Assembly (NCBI RefSeq): GCF_009663685.2
Contig: NZ_RCOG02000027.1
Span: 550,348-614,347 of the forward strand
Length of the DNA: 64,000 nt
Direction: 5' to 3'
Origin: Cupriavidus sp. U2
GTDB lineage: Bacteria; Pseudomonadota; Gammaproteobacteria; Burkholderiales; Burkholderiaceae
Of this stretch, positions 46,552 through 56,185 are shown one piece after another. The notes beneath the pieces are model-generated. The model was not told the origin of the DNA. It did no database searches and saw only the letters and a list, made by a program, of their open reading frames with translations. Position 1 is the stretch's first letter, and every line of letters begins with the position of its first letter. A program made the position numbers and the translations under genes.

Positions 46552-47484
46552 ATGCGAGATCTCGACCTGACCACCCTCCGGCTATTCGTCGCCGTGTGCG
46601 AAACCCAGAACATCGCGCGCGCCGGCGAGCAGCAACATATCGTGGCGTCCGCAATCAGCAAGCGGCTGGCGCAGCTTGAGGAGACGGTCGGCGCAAGCCT
46701 GCTGGACCGTCGCCGCCGTGGCGTGGTGCCTACCGCCGCCGGCGAAATTGTGCTGACTCACGCACGAGCAATGCTGGCCGCAGCCGACCGCGTGTCGCGC
46801 GACATGGCTGACTTTGGCTCTGGCATTCGGGGTCAGGTGCGCCTGCTGGCGACGGTATCGTCGATGGCGGAATCGCTGCCGGACGACATCGCTGCCTTCC
46901 TGCAGATCCCGGGTCATCAGGATGTGGGTGTCACGATCGAGGAAAGCCTGAGCATCGACGTTGTGCGGTCGCTGCGCGAAGGCTCGGCACCACTAGCGAT
47001 TTGCTGGGATGCGGCCGATCTGGAAGGATTTCAGACCCGCCCGTATCGGGCAGACCATCTGGCAGCGATCGTGCATGGTTCGCATCCGCTCGCCCGGGCT
47101 GACAATTGCGTGTTCGCGCAGACGCTGGATCATCGGCATATCGGCATGCCGGCGCAAACAGCCGTCCAGACCATGCTGAATCGACATGCCGCAATTCTCG
47201 GCCGACGTATCGACTACCGGGCAGTCGTATCCACATTCGATGCCGCCCTGCGCTGCGTTCGCGCAAATCTGGGATTGGCCATCATCCCGCAGGAGATTGC
47301 GGAGCCCGTTGCACAGGCACTTGGTATTCGCGCAATCCCCTTGCGCGACGATTGGGCCCGCCGCCGGTTTGCCATTTGCTCGCGCGACTTCGATACGCTG
47401 TCGCCGGTCGGAAAGATGCTGGTGGATTTTCTGGAGGCTCGGGCAAATCCACAGACCGGCGTTATGCGACCCGGAGATTCGTGA
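46552..47484 (+). CDS. LysR-family transcriptional regulator, 310 aa
   Basis: ATG 46552 starts directly at the domain: LTTLRLFVAVCETQNIARAGEQQHIVASAISKRLAQLEETVG, a LysR helix-turn-helix. The core has the usual regulatory-domain turns. The longer frame from 46069 overlaps the divergent lyase gene and is rejected. It should regulate the HMG-CoA-lyase / CoA-transferase / Bug operon. Confidence 0.9.
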   Translation: MRDLDLTTLRLFVAVCETQNIARAGEQQHIVASAISKRLAQLEETVGASLLDRRRRGVVPTAAGEIVLTHARAMLAAADRVSRDMADFGSGIRGQVRLLATVSSMAESLPDDIAAFLQIPGHQDVGVTIEESLSIDVVRSLREGSAPLAICWDAADLEGFQTRPYRADHLAAIVHGSHPLARADNCVFAQTLDHRHIGMPAQTAVQTMLNRHAAILGRRIDYRAVVSTFDAALRCVRANLGLAIIPQEIAEPVAQALGIRAIPLRDDWARRRFAICSRDFDTLSPVGKMLVDFLEARANPQTGVMRPGDS

Positions 47485-47679
47485 AGCGTCGTTCTCGGCA
47501 TTGATCCAGTCGAAGGCCTGCGATCGCCCAGTTGGGCCAACCACCGCTACGACTGGCAATGCCCGCAAGGTCAATCGCCATCACCGTCGTAAGCGCCTGG
47601 ACCCCGCTCGCCCCTGCCCGGATATCGGAACGATGGTTCACCATGCCAATCTGCGCTACTGTCTTCCGGTGCCCGTGCC

Positions 47680-49395
47680 TTACAGGGCCATATCGGGCAC
47701 CTTCTTCACCACGCCCGGGTTCGCCATCGGGCCGGTGGACGGAACAAAGCCGTCGAGGCTGGGCGGCGCGATGGCGAGTTGCAGCGTCTCGGCCGTGGTC
47801 GCCCATTCCTTTGCCAGAAGCTGCGGATTGTCATTGAGCTTCTTGCCGTAGCTCGGCACGATCTCGCGAATCTTCTGCTGCCAGGCCGGCGATTTCATCT
47901 GCTCGGGGAACACGCGCTCCAGCAACGACAGCATGATCGCCGGCGACGTCGAGCCTCCGGGTGAAGCGCCCAACAGCGCAGATACCGAACGGTCGCCAGA
48001 CACCACAACCTCCGTGCCGAGCTTCAGTACGCCGCCCTTCTCCGGGTCGTTCTTGATGATCTGCACGCGTTGTCCAGCCTCCCACAGACGCCAGTCCTCG
48101 TCCTTCGCCTCGGGCATGTAGTGACGCAGCGCCGCCATCTTTTCTTCGCGGGACAGCGCCAATTGCTGCGCAAGGTACTTCACGAGTGCAAACTCGTGAG
48201 CGCCGACCTGCAACTGAGGAATGACGTTCGACGGGGTCGTCGCCTTGACCAGGTCGAAATACGAGCCGTTTTTGAGGAATTTGCTCGACCACGTGGCAAA
48301 CGGCCCGAAGAGGATCACCTTCTTGCCATCGAGCACGCGGGTATCCAGATGTGGCACCGACATGGGGGGCGAGCCGGTATCCGCAAGGCCATAGACCTTT
48401 GCCAGATGGCGCGAGGCAATCTCGGGCTTGTCCGTAACGAGGAACTCGCCGCCCACCGGGAAGCCGCCGTATTGCTTCGCCTCGGGAATGCCGGACAGTT
48501 GCAGCAGCGGCAATGCAGCGCCGCCCGCGCCAATGAACACGTTTCGAGCATCTACCGTCTGAATCCGGGAGCCGTCCTTCGTGTCGAAGGCCGAGACCCG
48601 CCAGGTGCCGTCCTCGTTGCGGGTAATGGAACGCACCTCGTAGCCGGTGGAGAGCTTCACGCCTGCATGGGCGGTCAGGTGCTTGTAGAACTGCCGCGTG
48701 ATTTCACCCAGATTCACGTCCGTACCGAGTGGCGAACGCGTGGCGGTGACCACCTCATCGGCCTTGCGGCCTTCCATCATGATGGGAATCCACTCCGCAA
48801 TCTTCGCCGGGTCGGTGGTCATTTCCATGCCGGCGAACAGCGGCGAAGCCTTGAGCGCCTCGACGCGCTTGCGCATGAACTCCCGGTTCTCCTGTCCGAA
48901 GACCAGATTCATGTGCGGCGTCGAGTTGATGAACTCCCGCGGGTTGCCCAAAACGCCCTTGCGCACCTGATGCGCCCAGAACTGGCGCGAGATCTGGAAG
49001 TTCTCGTTGATGTCGATGGCCTTGTCGATATGGACATTGCCCTTGTCGTCCATCGGCGTGTAGTTCAGCTCGCAGAGTGCCGAGTGTCCGGTGCCGGCGT
49101 TGTTCCAGCCGTTCGAGCTTTCTTCCGCGACCTTGTCCAGGCGCTCGAACACCTCGCACGTCCAGTCCGGCTGCAGCTCTTTCAGATAAACGCCGAGCGT
49201 GGCGCTCATGATGCCGCCGCCAATCAGCAGCACATCGACCTTGCGATCGGCCCTGGCAGCGCGGTACTGACTGCCGAAAAAGTACGAATAGCCACCCCAT
49301 GCGGCTGCGGCGCCGACAGCGGTTGCAATGAACTTACGACGGGTGAAAGGCTTGCCGCCGCGGCGTGCGGCGGTCTTCTTGTCCGATTGAGTCAT
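47680..49395 (-). CDS. mqo: Malate:quinone oxidoreductase, 571 aa
   Basis: It oxidises malate to oxaloacetate and passes electrons to quinone at the membrane. Core motifs: VDVLLIGGGIMSATLGVYLKEL (FAD), SSNGWNNAGTGHSALCELNYTP, and GASPGGSTSPAIMLSLLE near the end, all typical of Mqo. Unlike most Mqo, about 45 residues precede the core, with a twin-arginine-like TRRKFIATAVGAAAAWGGY segment, so this form may be exported or anchored by its N terminus. ATG 49395 is preferred to GTG 49404. It stands alone before the flagellar cluster. Confidence 0.94.
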   Translation of the reverse strand: MTQSDKKTAARRGGKPFTRRKFIATAVGAAAAWGGYSYFFGSQYRAARADRKVDVLLIGGGIMSATLGVYLKELQPDWTCEVFERLDKVAEESSNGWNNAGTGHSALCELNYTPMDDKGNVHIDKAIDINENFQISRQFWAHQVRKGVLGNPREFINSTPHMNLVFGQENREFMRKRVEALKASPLFAGMEMTTDPAKIAEWIPIMMEGRKADEVVTATRSPLGTDVNLGEITRQFYKHLTAHAGVKLSTGYEVRSITRNEDGTWRVSAFDTKDGSRIQTVDARNVFIGAGGAALPLLQLSGIPEAKQYGGFPVGGEFLVTDKPEIASRHLAKVYGLADTGSPPMSVPHLDTRVLDGKKVILFGPFATWSSKFLKNGSYFDLVKATTPSNVIPQLQVGAHEFALVKYLAQQLALSREEKMAALRHYMPEAKDEDWRLWEAGQRVQIIKNDPEKGGVLKLGTEVVVSGDRSVSALLGASPGGSTSPAIMLSLLERVFPEQMKSPAWQQKIREIVPSYGKKLNDNPQLLAKEWATTAETLQLAIAPPSLDGFVPSTGPMANPGVVKKVPDMAL

Positions 49396-49690
49396 GGGAG
49401 TCACTTCAAATTAGCGTGCAGCGTCGACAGACTGATCAAGCCGAGGCAATACCAACGTTGATTCAGACTGCGGGGGGCGCTGTCGTTTTCTGCGCGGCGG
49501 ATTGGAAGTGAATCCACATGCCGGCGATACAAGCGGCGATTCTAACGCACGTCGCGCGCCTATGTAGGGGAAAACCCTGATATATCAAGCAGGATCGCTC
49601 GGCTGATATGCCGAATGAGGCTCCTGCGGATCAGAGTTGCCGTATCTGGACCGGGCACATTGGCCTTGACGCATGCCTTGCCAGACGGCC

Positions 49691-49722
49691 CAAAAAAAAA
49701 CCCGCCACATGTAGAGGCGGGT
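49691..49722 (-). terminator. Rho-independent terminator of the flgKL transcript
   Basis: Read on the - strand, GACCCGCC-TCTACATGT-GGCGGG is followed by a run of nine T residues, giving a stem of seven base pairs (49700-49706 with 49716-49722) and a strong T tract. It lies about 105 bases after the flgL stop and is the clearest intrinsic terminator in the window. The + strand side has only a short T-rich tail. Confidence 0.88.
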
Positions 49723-49827
49723 CTTTCTATAACGGCTACGAAGCGAGTTCGCCAAACGCACAAGCAGCGATTTGCCACTCGCATGCCCTCGGAACGGTCA
49801 CAGGTGGCACAAGGCCACCTCACCGCA

Positions 49828-51060
49828 TTACCCCAGGAACCTGAACAGGTTCATCTGCTGGATCTGCATGAAGGATTGCTGCGCGCCCTGCAGTGCCGTC
49901 TGGCGCTGGTAATACTCTGTAATGGCCGATGCGTAATCCAGTTCGGTCAGGTCCGAGAGCGTCTTGGAATTGCTCAAGTCGCGGTTCGAGCCGATGGTGT
50001 CCAGCGCATCGAGTTCGTTCATGCGCGAGCCCACCGACGCACGCACCGTCAGCACGTTGTCCAGCGAGTTGTTGTTCTGGCGCAGGCCGGTCGAGATCGC
50101 GTTCTGCAGGTTGGCCGCGGCCACGTCCTGGGCAGTGCCGGAGTCGATCGGCGTGCGCAGGGCGGTAATCACATCCTTCAGGTTGGCGAACATGTCGGCG
50201 CCTGCCTGCTGGGCCGGCTGCACCAGGAACGTGTCGTTATTGGCGGGCGTGCCCTTGATCGAGAACGACACGCCGGCCACGTTGATGGAGCCGCCATCGA
50301 CGTAGTTCGTTGCCGGGCCAACGGGGTTGCCCGTGGTCAGGTCGTTGACCGTGTATTGCGTGACGCCGGCAGCGACCGAGAACGTCACGCTCAGATTGTG
50401 GCCGTACAGGGCGTTGCTCGGATCTGTCACCGAAATCGCGCTGAAGGTGCCTGTGCCGGCGTTGGTGCTGCTGCCCTTGATGACGTAGCCAGCATTGGCC
50501 GTGACGGTCTGGAAGATCTCCGCGCCGTTGTTGCCGGCTTCCATCTGGCGCGCCACGTCAACCTGCAGCAATTGGTGGCCGGTGTCGCCCTGGTACGTGA
50601 GGTTGCCGGCGGCATCGGTCGCGAAGGGGGCGGTGCCGGTCTTCAGGCCCGCGAACAGGTAGTTGCCATTGCCGTCATCGGCGTTGGCCAAGCCCACCAG
50701 TTGATCGTACTGGCCTTGCAGCGCCGTTGCCAGCGATGCGCGATCGTTGTCGCTCAGCGTGCCGTTACCGGCGTTCACCAGCAGCGACTTGATGTTCTGC
50801 AGCACGGTGGTTACCGTCGACAGCGTGTTCTCTTCCAGGCCCAGCGACGCATTGGCCTGCTTGCGCGAAGCGGTGTACTGGCCGTTCACGGCGACCGATT
50901 GCGACACGCCCAGCGCGCGCGTGGCCGCGACGGGGTCGTCCGACGGCGTCAACACGCGGCGGCCGGTGGCCAGCTGCTGTTGCACGTGCAGCAGGTTGGA
51001 CTGCTGGCTGTTCATCGAGGACAGGCCCTGGTGATACAGGGTGGAGGTTGCGACGCGCAT
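49828..51060 (-). CDS. flgL: Flagellar hook-filament junction protein FlgL (HAP3), 410 aa
   Basis: The N terminus MRVATSTLYHQGLSSMNSQQ with LATGRRVLTPSDDPVAA is the classical FlgL opening, shared with flagellin-type proteins. The C-terminal helix region (SDLTELDYASAITEYYQRQTALQGAQQSF) closes the helical bundle. Middle domains are Gly/Asn/Thr-rich and surface-exposed. It is last in the operon after flgK and joins the hook to the filament. Confidence 0.95.
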   Translation of the reverse strand: MRVATSTLYHQGLSSMNSQQSNLLHVQQQLATGRRVLTPSDDPVAATRALGVSQSVAVNGQYTASRKQANASLGLEENTLSTVTTVLQNIKSLLVNAGNGTLSDNDRASLATALQGQYDQLVGLANADDGNGNYLFAGLKTGTAPFATDAAGNLTYQGDTGHQLLQVDVARQMEAGNNGAEIFQTVTANAGYVIKGSSTNAGTGTFSAISVTDPSNALYGHNLSVTFSVAAGVTQYTVNDLTTGNPVGPATNYVDGGSINVAGVSFSIKGTPANNDTFLVQPAQQAGADMFANLKDVITALRTPIDSGTAQDVAAANLQNAISTGLRQNNNSLDNVLTVRASVGSRMNELDALDTIGSNRDLSNSKTLSDLTELDYASAITEYYQRQTALQGAQQSFMQIQQMNLFRFLG

Positions 51061-51103
51061 GGCGTGATTCCTTCTTTTCCGATGTTGTCAGGGATGTCCG
51101 CGA

Positions 51104-53014
51104 TCAGCCGATGCTGACCAGCGTGTCGAAGATCGTGCTGGCCGCCTGGATGACCTTGGCGTTGGCCTGGTACAGCTGCTGGAACTTCAGCAGGTTCACG
51201 GTTTCCTCGTCCATGTTCACGCCCGACACCGACTGCTGGGCCGTGTAGATCTGGTCCGTGATGCTGTCCTGCGATGCCGACGCGATGTCGGTCGACTTGG
51301 CCTTGCTGCCCACGTCGTTGACCAGCTGGGCATACGCGTCGTTGAAGCTCGACGTGCCATTGATGGTCTTGGCGGTCTGCAGCTTGGCCAGCTTGAGCAT
51401 GTTGCCGTTGTCGGCCACCGCGCCCGTGTTGTTCGACAGCGTGAACTGGTCGCCATTCTTGGGCGTGCCGTTCAGGCTGAACGTCATGTTGTTGATCGTG
51501 ATATCCGTACCCGTGGCCGTGGTGGTAACGGTGGGCGCAGGGGCCAGCGGATTGCCGGTGACGGAATCCACGATCACGTAGGCGCCACCGGTGTACGTAA
51601 CCTTGACCGGATTGGTCAGCAGCGAGTAACCCGGGGTCACGTTGGACAGCGACGCCTTCACCGTGCCGGTATTCTGCGTGCTGGCATCCACGCGTGCCGG
51701 CGATGCCGCGGCAATCTTGGCCGGATCGGTGATCAGCGCGTTGAAGCTCGACGCAACGTTGCGCGTCGGCTGGATCTCGAACGAGTCGTTCGGATTCATC
51801 GGCGCGCTCAGCGTGATGTTCATGCCGTCCGCGGTGAAGGTCGGCAGCGCCGGCCCGGGGAAGCTCTGCACCACCACGTTGTCGGTCTTGCGCGTGAGCG
51901 AGTACTGGCCGCCCACGAAGCTCAGCGTGTAGTCGCTGGTGGTCAGGTTGCCGGCGTTGGTGATCGTCGCCGTCACTATCGAAGTGGACGTGTTGTTGTT
52001 GTTCGCGTACACCACCGGCGAACCCATGGCGAACATGTCAGTGCCGATGGCGCCGTTCAGGTCGATACCGAGCTTGTGCTGGGCATTGAACGTCTGCCCG
52101 ATGGCCAGCGAAATGCGGCCGATGGCGCTTTGCGCCGTGTCCAGCGTCTCGCTGCGGAAGCGCATCAGGCCGCCGATGGAGCCGCCGGTGACCGCGCCCG
52201 GTTCGGCCTCGATCGAATTCGACGTGCCCGGAATCGTGTAGGCGATGACCGTGCGGCTGGGGTCGGCTGCCGAAGCCACGGCCTTGATGTCGTACGAGTC
52301 GCTGCCCATCACCAGCGGCTGGCCATTGCCCACGAACACGTTGTACGTGCCACCGTCCTGCACCACCACCTTGGCGCCCACCAGTTCGGTCAGCTTGGCC
52401 ACGGCCTGGTCGCGCTGGTCGAGCAGGTCGTTGGGAGGCTGGCCGCCGGCGGAGGCGGTCATGCGCGTGATTTCCTTGTTCAGGCTGGCGATCTGCTTGG
52501 TGTAGTCATTGACCTGCGTGACCGACGACTGCAGCTGGGTATTGATGCCGTCCTGCAACTGCTTGAAGTAATCGCTCGACGACTTGATCTGGCCGGCCAG
52601 TGCCTGGGCCGACGAGATCAGGCCCTGGCGCGTGGCCGGGTCCGACGGCGTGTCCGACACGGCCTGCACGGCCGCGAAGAACTTTTGCATCAGCGGCGCC
52701 AGGCCACCCTTTTCGTCTGCCAGCAGGTTGTCGATCTGGCGGATCTGGTCCGAGTACGTCGACAGGTCGTGACTGGCCGACGTGGCGCCACGCAACTGGC
52801 CGGTCAGGAAGCTGTCGTACACGCGCTGCACGGTGACCGTGTTCGCGCCCATGCCGTAGAAGCCCGAACCAGTGGCCTGGCCGCCGGCCGACGCAATGAT
52901 CGTGTTCTGGCGCGTATAGCCCGCGGTGGCCGCGTTGCTGAAGTTGTGGCCGACCGTGGTAAGCCCGTTCTGGGCGACGTTCAGGCCCGACAGACCGATA
53001 TTAAACAGAGACAT
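51104..53014 (-). CDS. flgK: Flagellar hook-associated protein FlgK (HAP1), 636 aa
   Basis: ATG 53014 opens MSLFNIGLSGLNVAQNGLTT with GYTRQ following, the standard FlgK start; the longer frame from 53053 is rejected, as GGAG precedes this ATG. The C-terminal NLLKFQQLYQANAKVIQAASTIFDTLVSIG matches the family end. The central domain is Thr/Asn-rich. A FliA-type promoter lies about 65-95 bp upstream. It is the first hook-filament junction protein. Confidence 0.95.
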   Translation of the reverse strand: MSLFNIGLSGLNVAQNGLTTVGHNFSNAATAGYTRQNTIIASAGGQATGSGFYGMGANTVTVQRVYDSFLTGQLRGATSASHDLSTYSDQIRQIDNLLADEKGGLAPLMQKFFAAVQAVSDTPSDPATRQGLISSAQALAGQIKSSSDYFKQLQDGINTQLQSSVTQVNDYTKQIASLNKEITRMTASAGGQPPNDLLDQRDQAVAKLTELVGAKVVVQDGGTYNVFVGNGQPLVMGSDSYDIKAVASAADPSRTVIAYTIPGTSNSIEAEPGAVTGGSIGGLMRFRSETLDTAQSAIGRISLAIGQTFNAQHKLGIDLNGAIGTDMFAMGSPVVYANNNNTSTSIVTATITNAGNLTTSDYTLSFVGGQYSLTRKTDNVVVQSFPGPALPTFTADGMNITLSAPMNPNDSFEIQPTRNVASSFNALITDPAKIAAASPARVDASTQNTGTVKASLSNVTPGYSLLTNPVKVTYTGGAYVIVDSVTGNPLAPAPTVTTTATGTDITINNMTFSLNGTPKNGDQFTLSNNTGAVADNGNMLKLAKLQTAKTINGTSSFNDAYAQLVNDVGSKAKSTDIASASQDSITDQIYTAQQSVSGVNMDEETVNLLKFQQLYQANAKVIQAASTIFDTLVSIG

Positions 53015-53079
53015 GTTTGTCTGACTCCGGATCGAATGGCTAGCCAGCGGCAAACGGCCGACGGCGGTGGATGTGTTGG

Positions 53080-53107
53080 TTATCGGCGGAAATGCGGCGC
53101 GACTTTA
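53080..53107 (-). promoter_or_regulatory. Sigma-28 (FliA)-type promoter for flgKL
   Basis: On the - strand TAAA (53107-53104) and GCCGATAA (53087-53080) are separated by 16 bases, against the consensus TAAA-N15-GCCGATAA. The -10 element is perfect. It lies in the 243-bp gap between flgJ and flgK, the only large gap in the flagellar genes, and would drive flgKL as a late class. Confidence 0.8.
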
Positions 53108-53257
53108 GCGGCGCAATGCGTTGGAGTACCCGGCATTTGTGAGCGATCACTCTCATCGAAATGCAATGCAGAAGCGCAAACAGCGTGGCCGCTACCCGGT
53201 CACGCTGGATGGGGAACAGGGCGGCGACGTATGCTGCTGTCATCACCGCCGGCGGCG

Positions 53258-54280
53258 TCAGGTCGAGACTTTCTTCATGATCCGCACGAGCTTCTCGCCG
53301 TAGGCCGGATCGGTGGCGTACCCCGCGCGCTGCAGGCCATGGGCGGCTTCCTCGGCGTTCGAGGCGGTCACCACGCCCGCATAGCGCGGGTTGTTGCTGA
53401 TCAGCTTCGCGTAGTCGTTGCAGGCTTCCTCATACGAGCCGTAGGCGCGGAACTTCGCGCGCACCTTCTGCGGCTGGCCGTCCACATATTCGGTGGTCAG
53501 GATCTCGGTGGTCGGCCCCTTCCAGTTGGCGCCTGCCTTGATGCCGAACACGTTGAAGGTGCTCGAACCATCGGGATTGCGGATTTCCCGGCGGCCCCAG
53601 CCCGACTCCAGCGCGGCCTGGCCCACGATCAGCTTGGCGGGCACGCCCGAGGCGCGCGACGCCGCCATGGCCGGCTCGGCCATGCGGTTGACGAAGTTGC
53701 TGATGTGCTCCGGCGAATCGTCCGGCAACTGGCCCAGCTGCGTCTGGCCATTGCCTTGCCAGTCGGCCTGGTTCTGGTATTGGCGCAAGCCGGCGGTCGG
53801 GTTCCATGCCGCGCCCGGCAGCGTGGTACCGACTGGCGGCGGACCATCGGCGTCGGTGGCGCCGCGGCTGTCGAGCATCTGCGCCATTTGCGCGTCGCGC
53901 ACGCTCGCGCCCGTGATCCCGCCGGCGCCGTTCATGCCGGCCGGCAGTTGCGTGCCCGTGGCGCGGGCCAGCTGGCGAATCATGACGTCGGCCAGGCCGA
54001 TGCCGCGCGACGACAACTGCTGCGACATCTGCTGGTCCATCATCGACATGTAGAGCTTGGTCTGCTCGTTGTCGAAAAGGCCATCGGACGGCGTGGCGTC
54101 GCGCATGCTCTTGAGCACCATCTGCGTGAACACCGCCTCGAACTGCTTGGCAGCGGCCTGCAGCGTCGTCGCGTTGTTGCCGGCGCGGGCCTGGTTCTTG
54201 AGCGACTCGAATCCCTGCGTATCCAGGGCGAACCGCTGCGAGATATCGGCCTGGCCGCCAAGCGTGTTACCCGCCGACAT
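53258..54280 (-). CDS. flgJ: FlgJ, rod-assembly factor with peptidoglycan hydrolase domain, 340 aa
   Basis: The N-terminal half carries the rod-binding domain (KQFEAVFTQMVLKSMRDATP, DNEQTKLYMSMMDQQM). A Pro/Gly linker follows. The C-terminal half is the GH73-type glucosaminidase: GVPAKLIVGQAALESGWGRREI (catalytic Glu) and NVFGIKAGANWKGPT, with a C-terminal YAKLISNNPRYAGV. It cuts peptidoglycan so that the rod can pass. The two-domain form is typical of beta- and gamma-proteobacteria. Confidence 0.94.
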   Translation of the reverse strand: MSAGNTLGGQADISQRFALDTQGFESLKNQARAGNNATTLQAAAKQFEAVFTQMVLKSMRDATPSDGLFDNEQTKLYMSMMDQQMSQQLSSRGIGLADVMIRQLARATGTQLPAGMNGAGGITGASVRDAQMAQMLDSRGATDADGPPPVGTTLPGAAWNPTAGLRQYQNQADWQGNGQTQLGQLPDDSPEHISNFVNRMAEPAMAASRASGVPAKLIVGQAALESGWGRREIRNPDGSSTFNVFGIKAGANWKGPTTEILTTEYVDGQPQKVRAKFRAYGSYEEACNDYAKLISNNPRYAGVVTASNAEEAAHGLQRAGYATDPAYGEKLVRIMKKVST

Positions 54281-55464
54281 CAGATGATCTCCAGTTCGGC
54301 GCGCAGCGCGCCGGCGGAGCGCATGGCCTCCAGGATGGTCTGCAGGTCGGCCGGCGTGGCGCCCAGCGCGTTCAGGCCCTTGACCACGGCGGCCAGCGAA
54401 GCGCCCGCCTTGACGATCTGCAGCGAACCGCCATCACGCTTGAGGTCGATCTGCGACACCGGCGCCACCACGGTCTGGCCCTGGCTGAACGGTGCCGGCT
54501 GGCTGATCACCGGCTGCGTATTGATGACCACCGACAGGTTGCCGTGCGCAATCGCGCAGTCTTCCACGGTGACCGCCTGGTTCATCACAATAGAGCCGGT
54601 CCGCGCGTTCAGGATGACCTTGGCGGCGGCCTTGGCCGGCGTCACATCGATGCTCTCGATACGGGCCATGAAGCCCACGCGTGCGGTCGGCGTCTGCGGC
54701 ATGCGAACCTGTACCACGCGGCCGTCCATCGCGGCGGCGGTGCCCGGGCCCATGTTGCGGTTGATCGCCTCGACCACGCGTTCGGCCGTGCCGAAGTCGG
54801 TGTCCTTCAGCTCCAGGTTCGTGAAGCCGTTTTCGGGCTGGAACGACGCCACGGCGCGTTCGACGATCGCGCCGTTGGCGATGCGGCCAACGGCCAACTG
54901 GTTGATCTGCACCTTGCTGCCGTTGGCCGACGCGCCCGCGCCGCCCACCAGCATGTTGCCCTGGGCGATGGCGTAGACCTGGCCGTCGGCGCCCTTGAGC
55001 GGCGTCATCAGCAGCGTGCCGCCGCGCAGGCTCTTGGCGTTACCCATCGACGACACCACCACGTCCATCTGGCTGCCCGGCTGGGCATAGGCCGGCAACG
55101 TGGCGGTGACCATCACGGCAGCCACGTTCTTGAGCTGCATGTTCTTGCCGGCGGGCAGCGTAATGCCCAGCTGCGACAGCATGTTGCTCAAGCTCTGCGT
55201 GGTGAACGGCGTCTGCATGGTCTGGTCGCCGGTATTGTCCAGACCCACGACCAGGCCGTAGCCCACCAGCGGGTTGTCGCGCACGCCCTGGAACGTCGCC
55301 AGGTTCTTCAGGCGTTCCGCATGCGCGGCGCCGGCGCCCAGACCCAGTACGAGCAGGAGCAGCAGGCAGGCAAAAGATACCGCGCGACCTGAGCGGGAAA
55401 GACGGCCGGGCGGGTTGCCAAAATACGAGCCTGGCTTGTGGAAAGGCATCGGAGGCAGAAACAT
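54280..55464 (-). CDS. flgI: Flagellar P-ring protein FlgI, 394 aa
   Basis: The mature protein starts at [26 protein letters not shown], which is the family hallmark, after a signal peptide ending GAGAAHA. The signal is unusually long in front (Met-Phe-Leu-Pro-Pro start). The start is uncertain: ATG 55464 lies seven bases after the flgH stop, while ATG 55488 would overlap flgH by 17 bases and ATG 55449 is shorter; none has a clear ribosome-binding site. The last codon overlaps the flgJ start. It forms the P ring around the rod. Confidence 0.92.
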   Translation of the reverse strand: MFLPPMPFHKPGSYFGNPPGRLSRSGRAVSFACLLLLLVLGLGAGAAHAERLKNLATFQGVRDNPLVGYGLVVGLDNTGDQTMQTPFTTQSLSNMLSQLGITLPAGKNMQLKNVAAVMVTATLPAYAQPGSQMDVVVSSMGNAKSLRGGTLLMTPLKGADGQVYAIAQGNMLVGGAGASANGSKVQINQLAVGRIANGAIVERAVASFQPENGFTNLELKDTDFGTAERVVEAINRNMGPGTAAAMDGRVVQVRMPQTPTARVGFMARIESIDVTPAKAAAKVILNARTGSIVMNQAVTVEDCAIAHGNLSVVINTQPVISQPAPFSQGQTVVAPVSQIDLKRDGGSLQIVKAGASLAAVVKGLNALGATPADLQTILEAMRSAGALRAELEII

Positions 55465-55471
55465 GGCGGGA

Positions 55472-56170
55472 TCAGTACGGTAAGACATTGAGGAAGAAAC
55501 GCTGCAGCCAGCCCATGTTCTGCGCCTCGTCGATATACCCCTTCGCGGTGTATTCGATGCGCGCATCCGCCACCTGGGTGGACGGTACTGCGTTGTCGCC
55601 GGTAATCGTGCGCGGATTGACCACGCCCGAGAAACGAATGAACTCCGCGCCCTGGTTGATCGCCATCTGCTTCTCGCCGGACACCACCAGGTTGCTGTTG
55701 GGCAGCACCTCGATCACCGTCACGGTGATCGTACCGTTGAAGGTGTTGGCGGCACTGGCGCCGCCCCCGGCCTTCAGCGAGTTGGCACCGTTGATGTCGG
55801 CGTTCTGGCTGGTGCTGAACAGGCCGCTCAGGGCACGCGGCACCGCATTGAACGCCAGCGCGGTGCTGCCGGTGCGGTTGGCGTTGGTGGCAGAGTTCTT
55901 GCTCGCGTTGACGTTCTCGCTGATCACGATGGTAAGAATGTCGCCAACATTACGCGGCCGCCGATCCTCGAACAGCGGATTTCCCGCGTACGAGGATGCG
56001 TAGATCGAGCCCGTGGCAGGGGCCATCGCGCGCGGCTCGGCGCGTGCGGTGGTGGGCATCTGCACAAGCGGCTCCCTGGGCATCATCGCGCAGCCGCCGC
56101 TTGCCAGCGCGGCCAGGCCGACGATGGCACGAACGACGAGTGGGCTGATGCGATACTGCGTGGCGGCCAT
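55472..56170 (-). CDS. flgH: Flagellar L-ring lipoprotein FlgH, 232 aa
   Basis: A lipoprotein signal ends at SGGC. The core carries [38 protein letters not shown], the FlgH signature, and a C-terminal [25 protein letters not shown] 56170 has GGGA six bases upstream and is preferred over ATG 56176. It forms the outer-membrane ring. Confidence 0.93.
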   Translation of the reverse strand: MAATQYRISPLVVRAIVGLAALASGGCAMMPREPLVQMPTTARAEPRAMAPATGSIYASSYAGNPLFEDRRPRNVGDILTIVISENVNASKNSATNANRTGSTALAFNAVPRALSGLFSTSQNADINGANSLKAGGGASAANTFNGTITVTVIEVLPNSNLVVSGEKQMAINQGAEFIRFSGVVNPRTITGDNAVPSTQVADARIEYTAKGYIDEAQNMGWLQRFFLNVLPY

Positions 56171-56185
56171 GATCATTCCCGTTCT

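Noticed and set aside
48070-49461. Open frame of 463 codons opposite mqo
   Set aside because: Antisense shadow; the - strand has all Mqo motifs.
52076-54976. Open frame of 966 codons on the + strand across flgK, flgJ and flgI
   Set aside because: It crosses three real genes and the gap between them, and its Arg/His/Val-rich composition has no family features.
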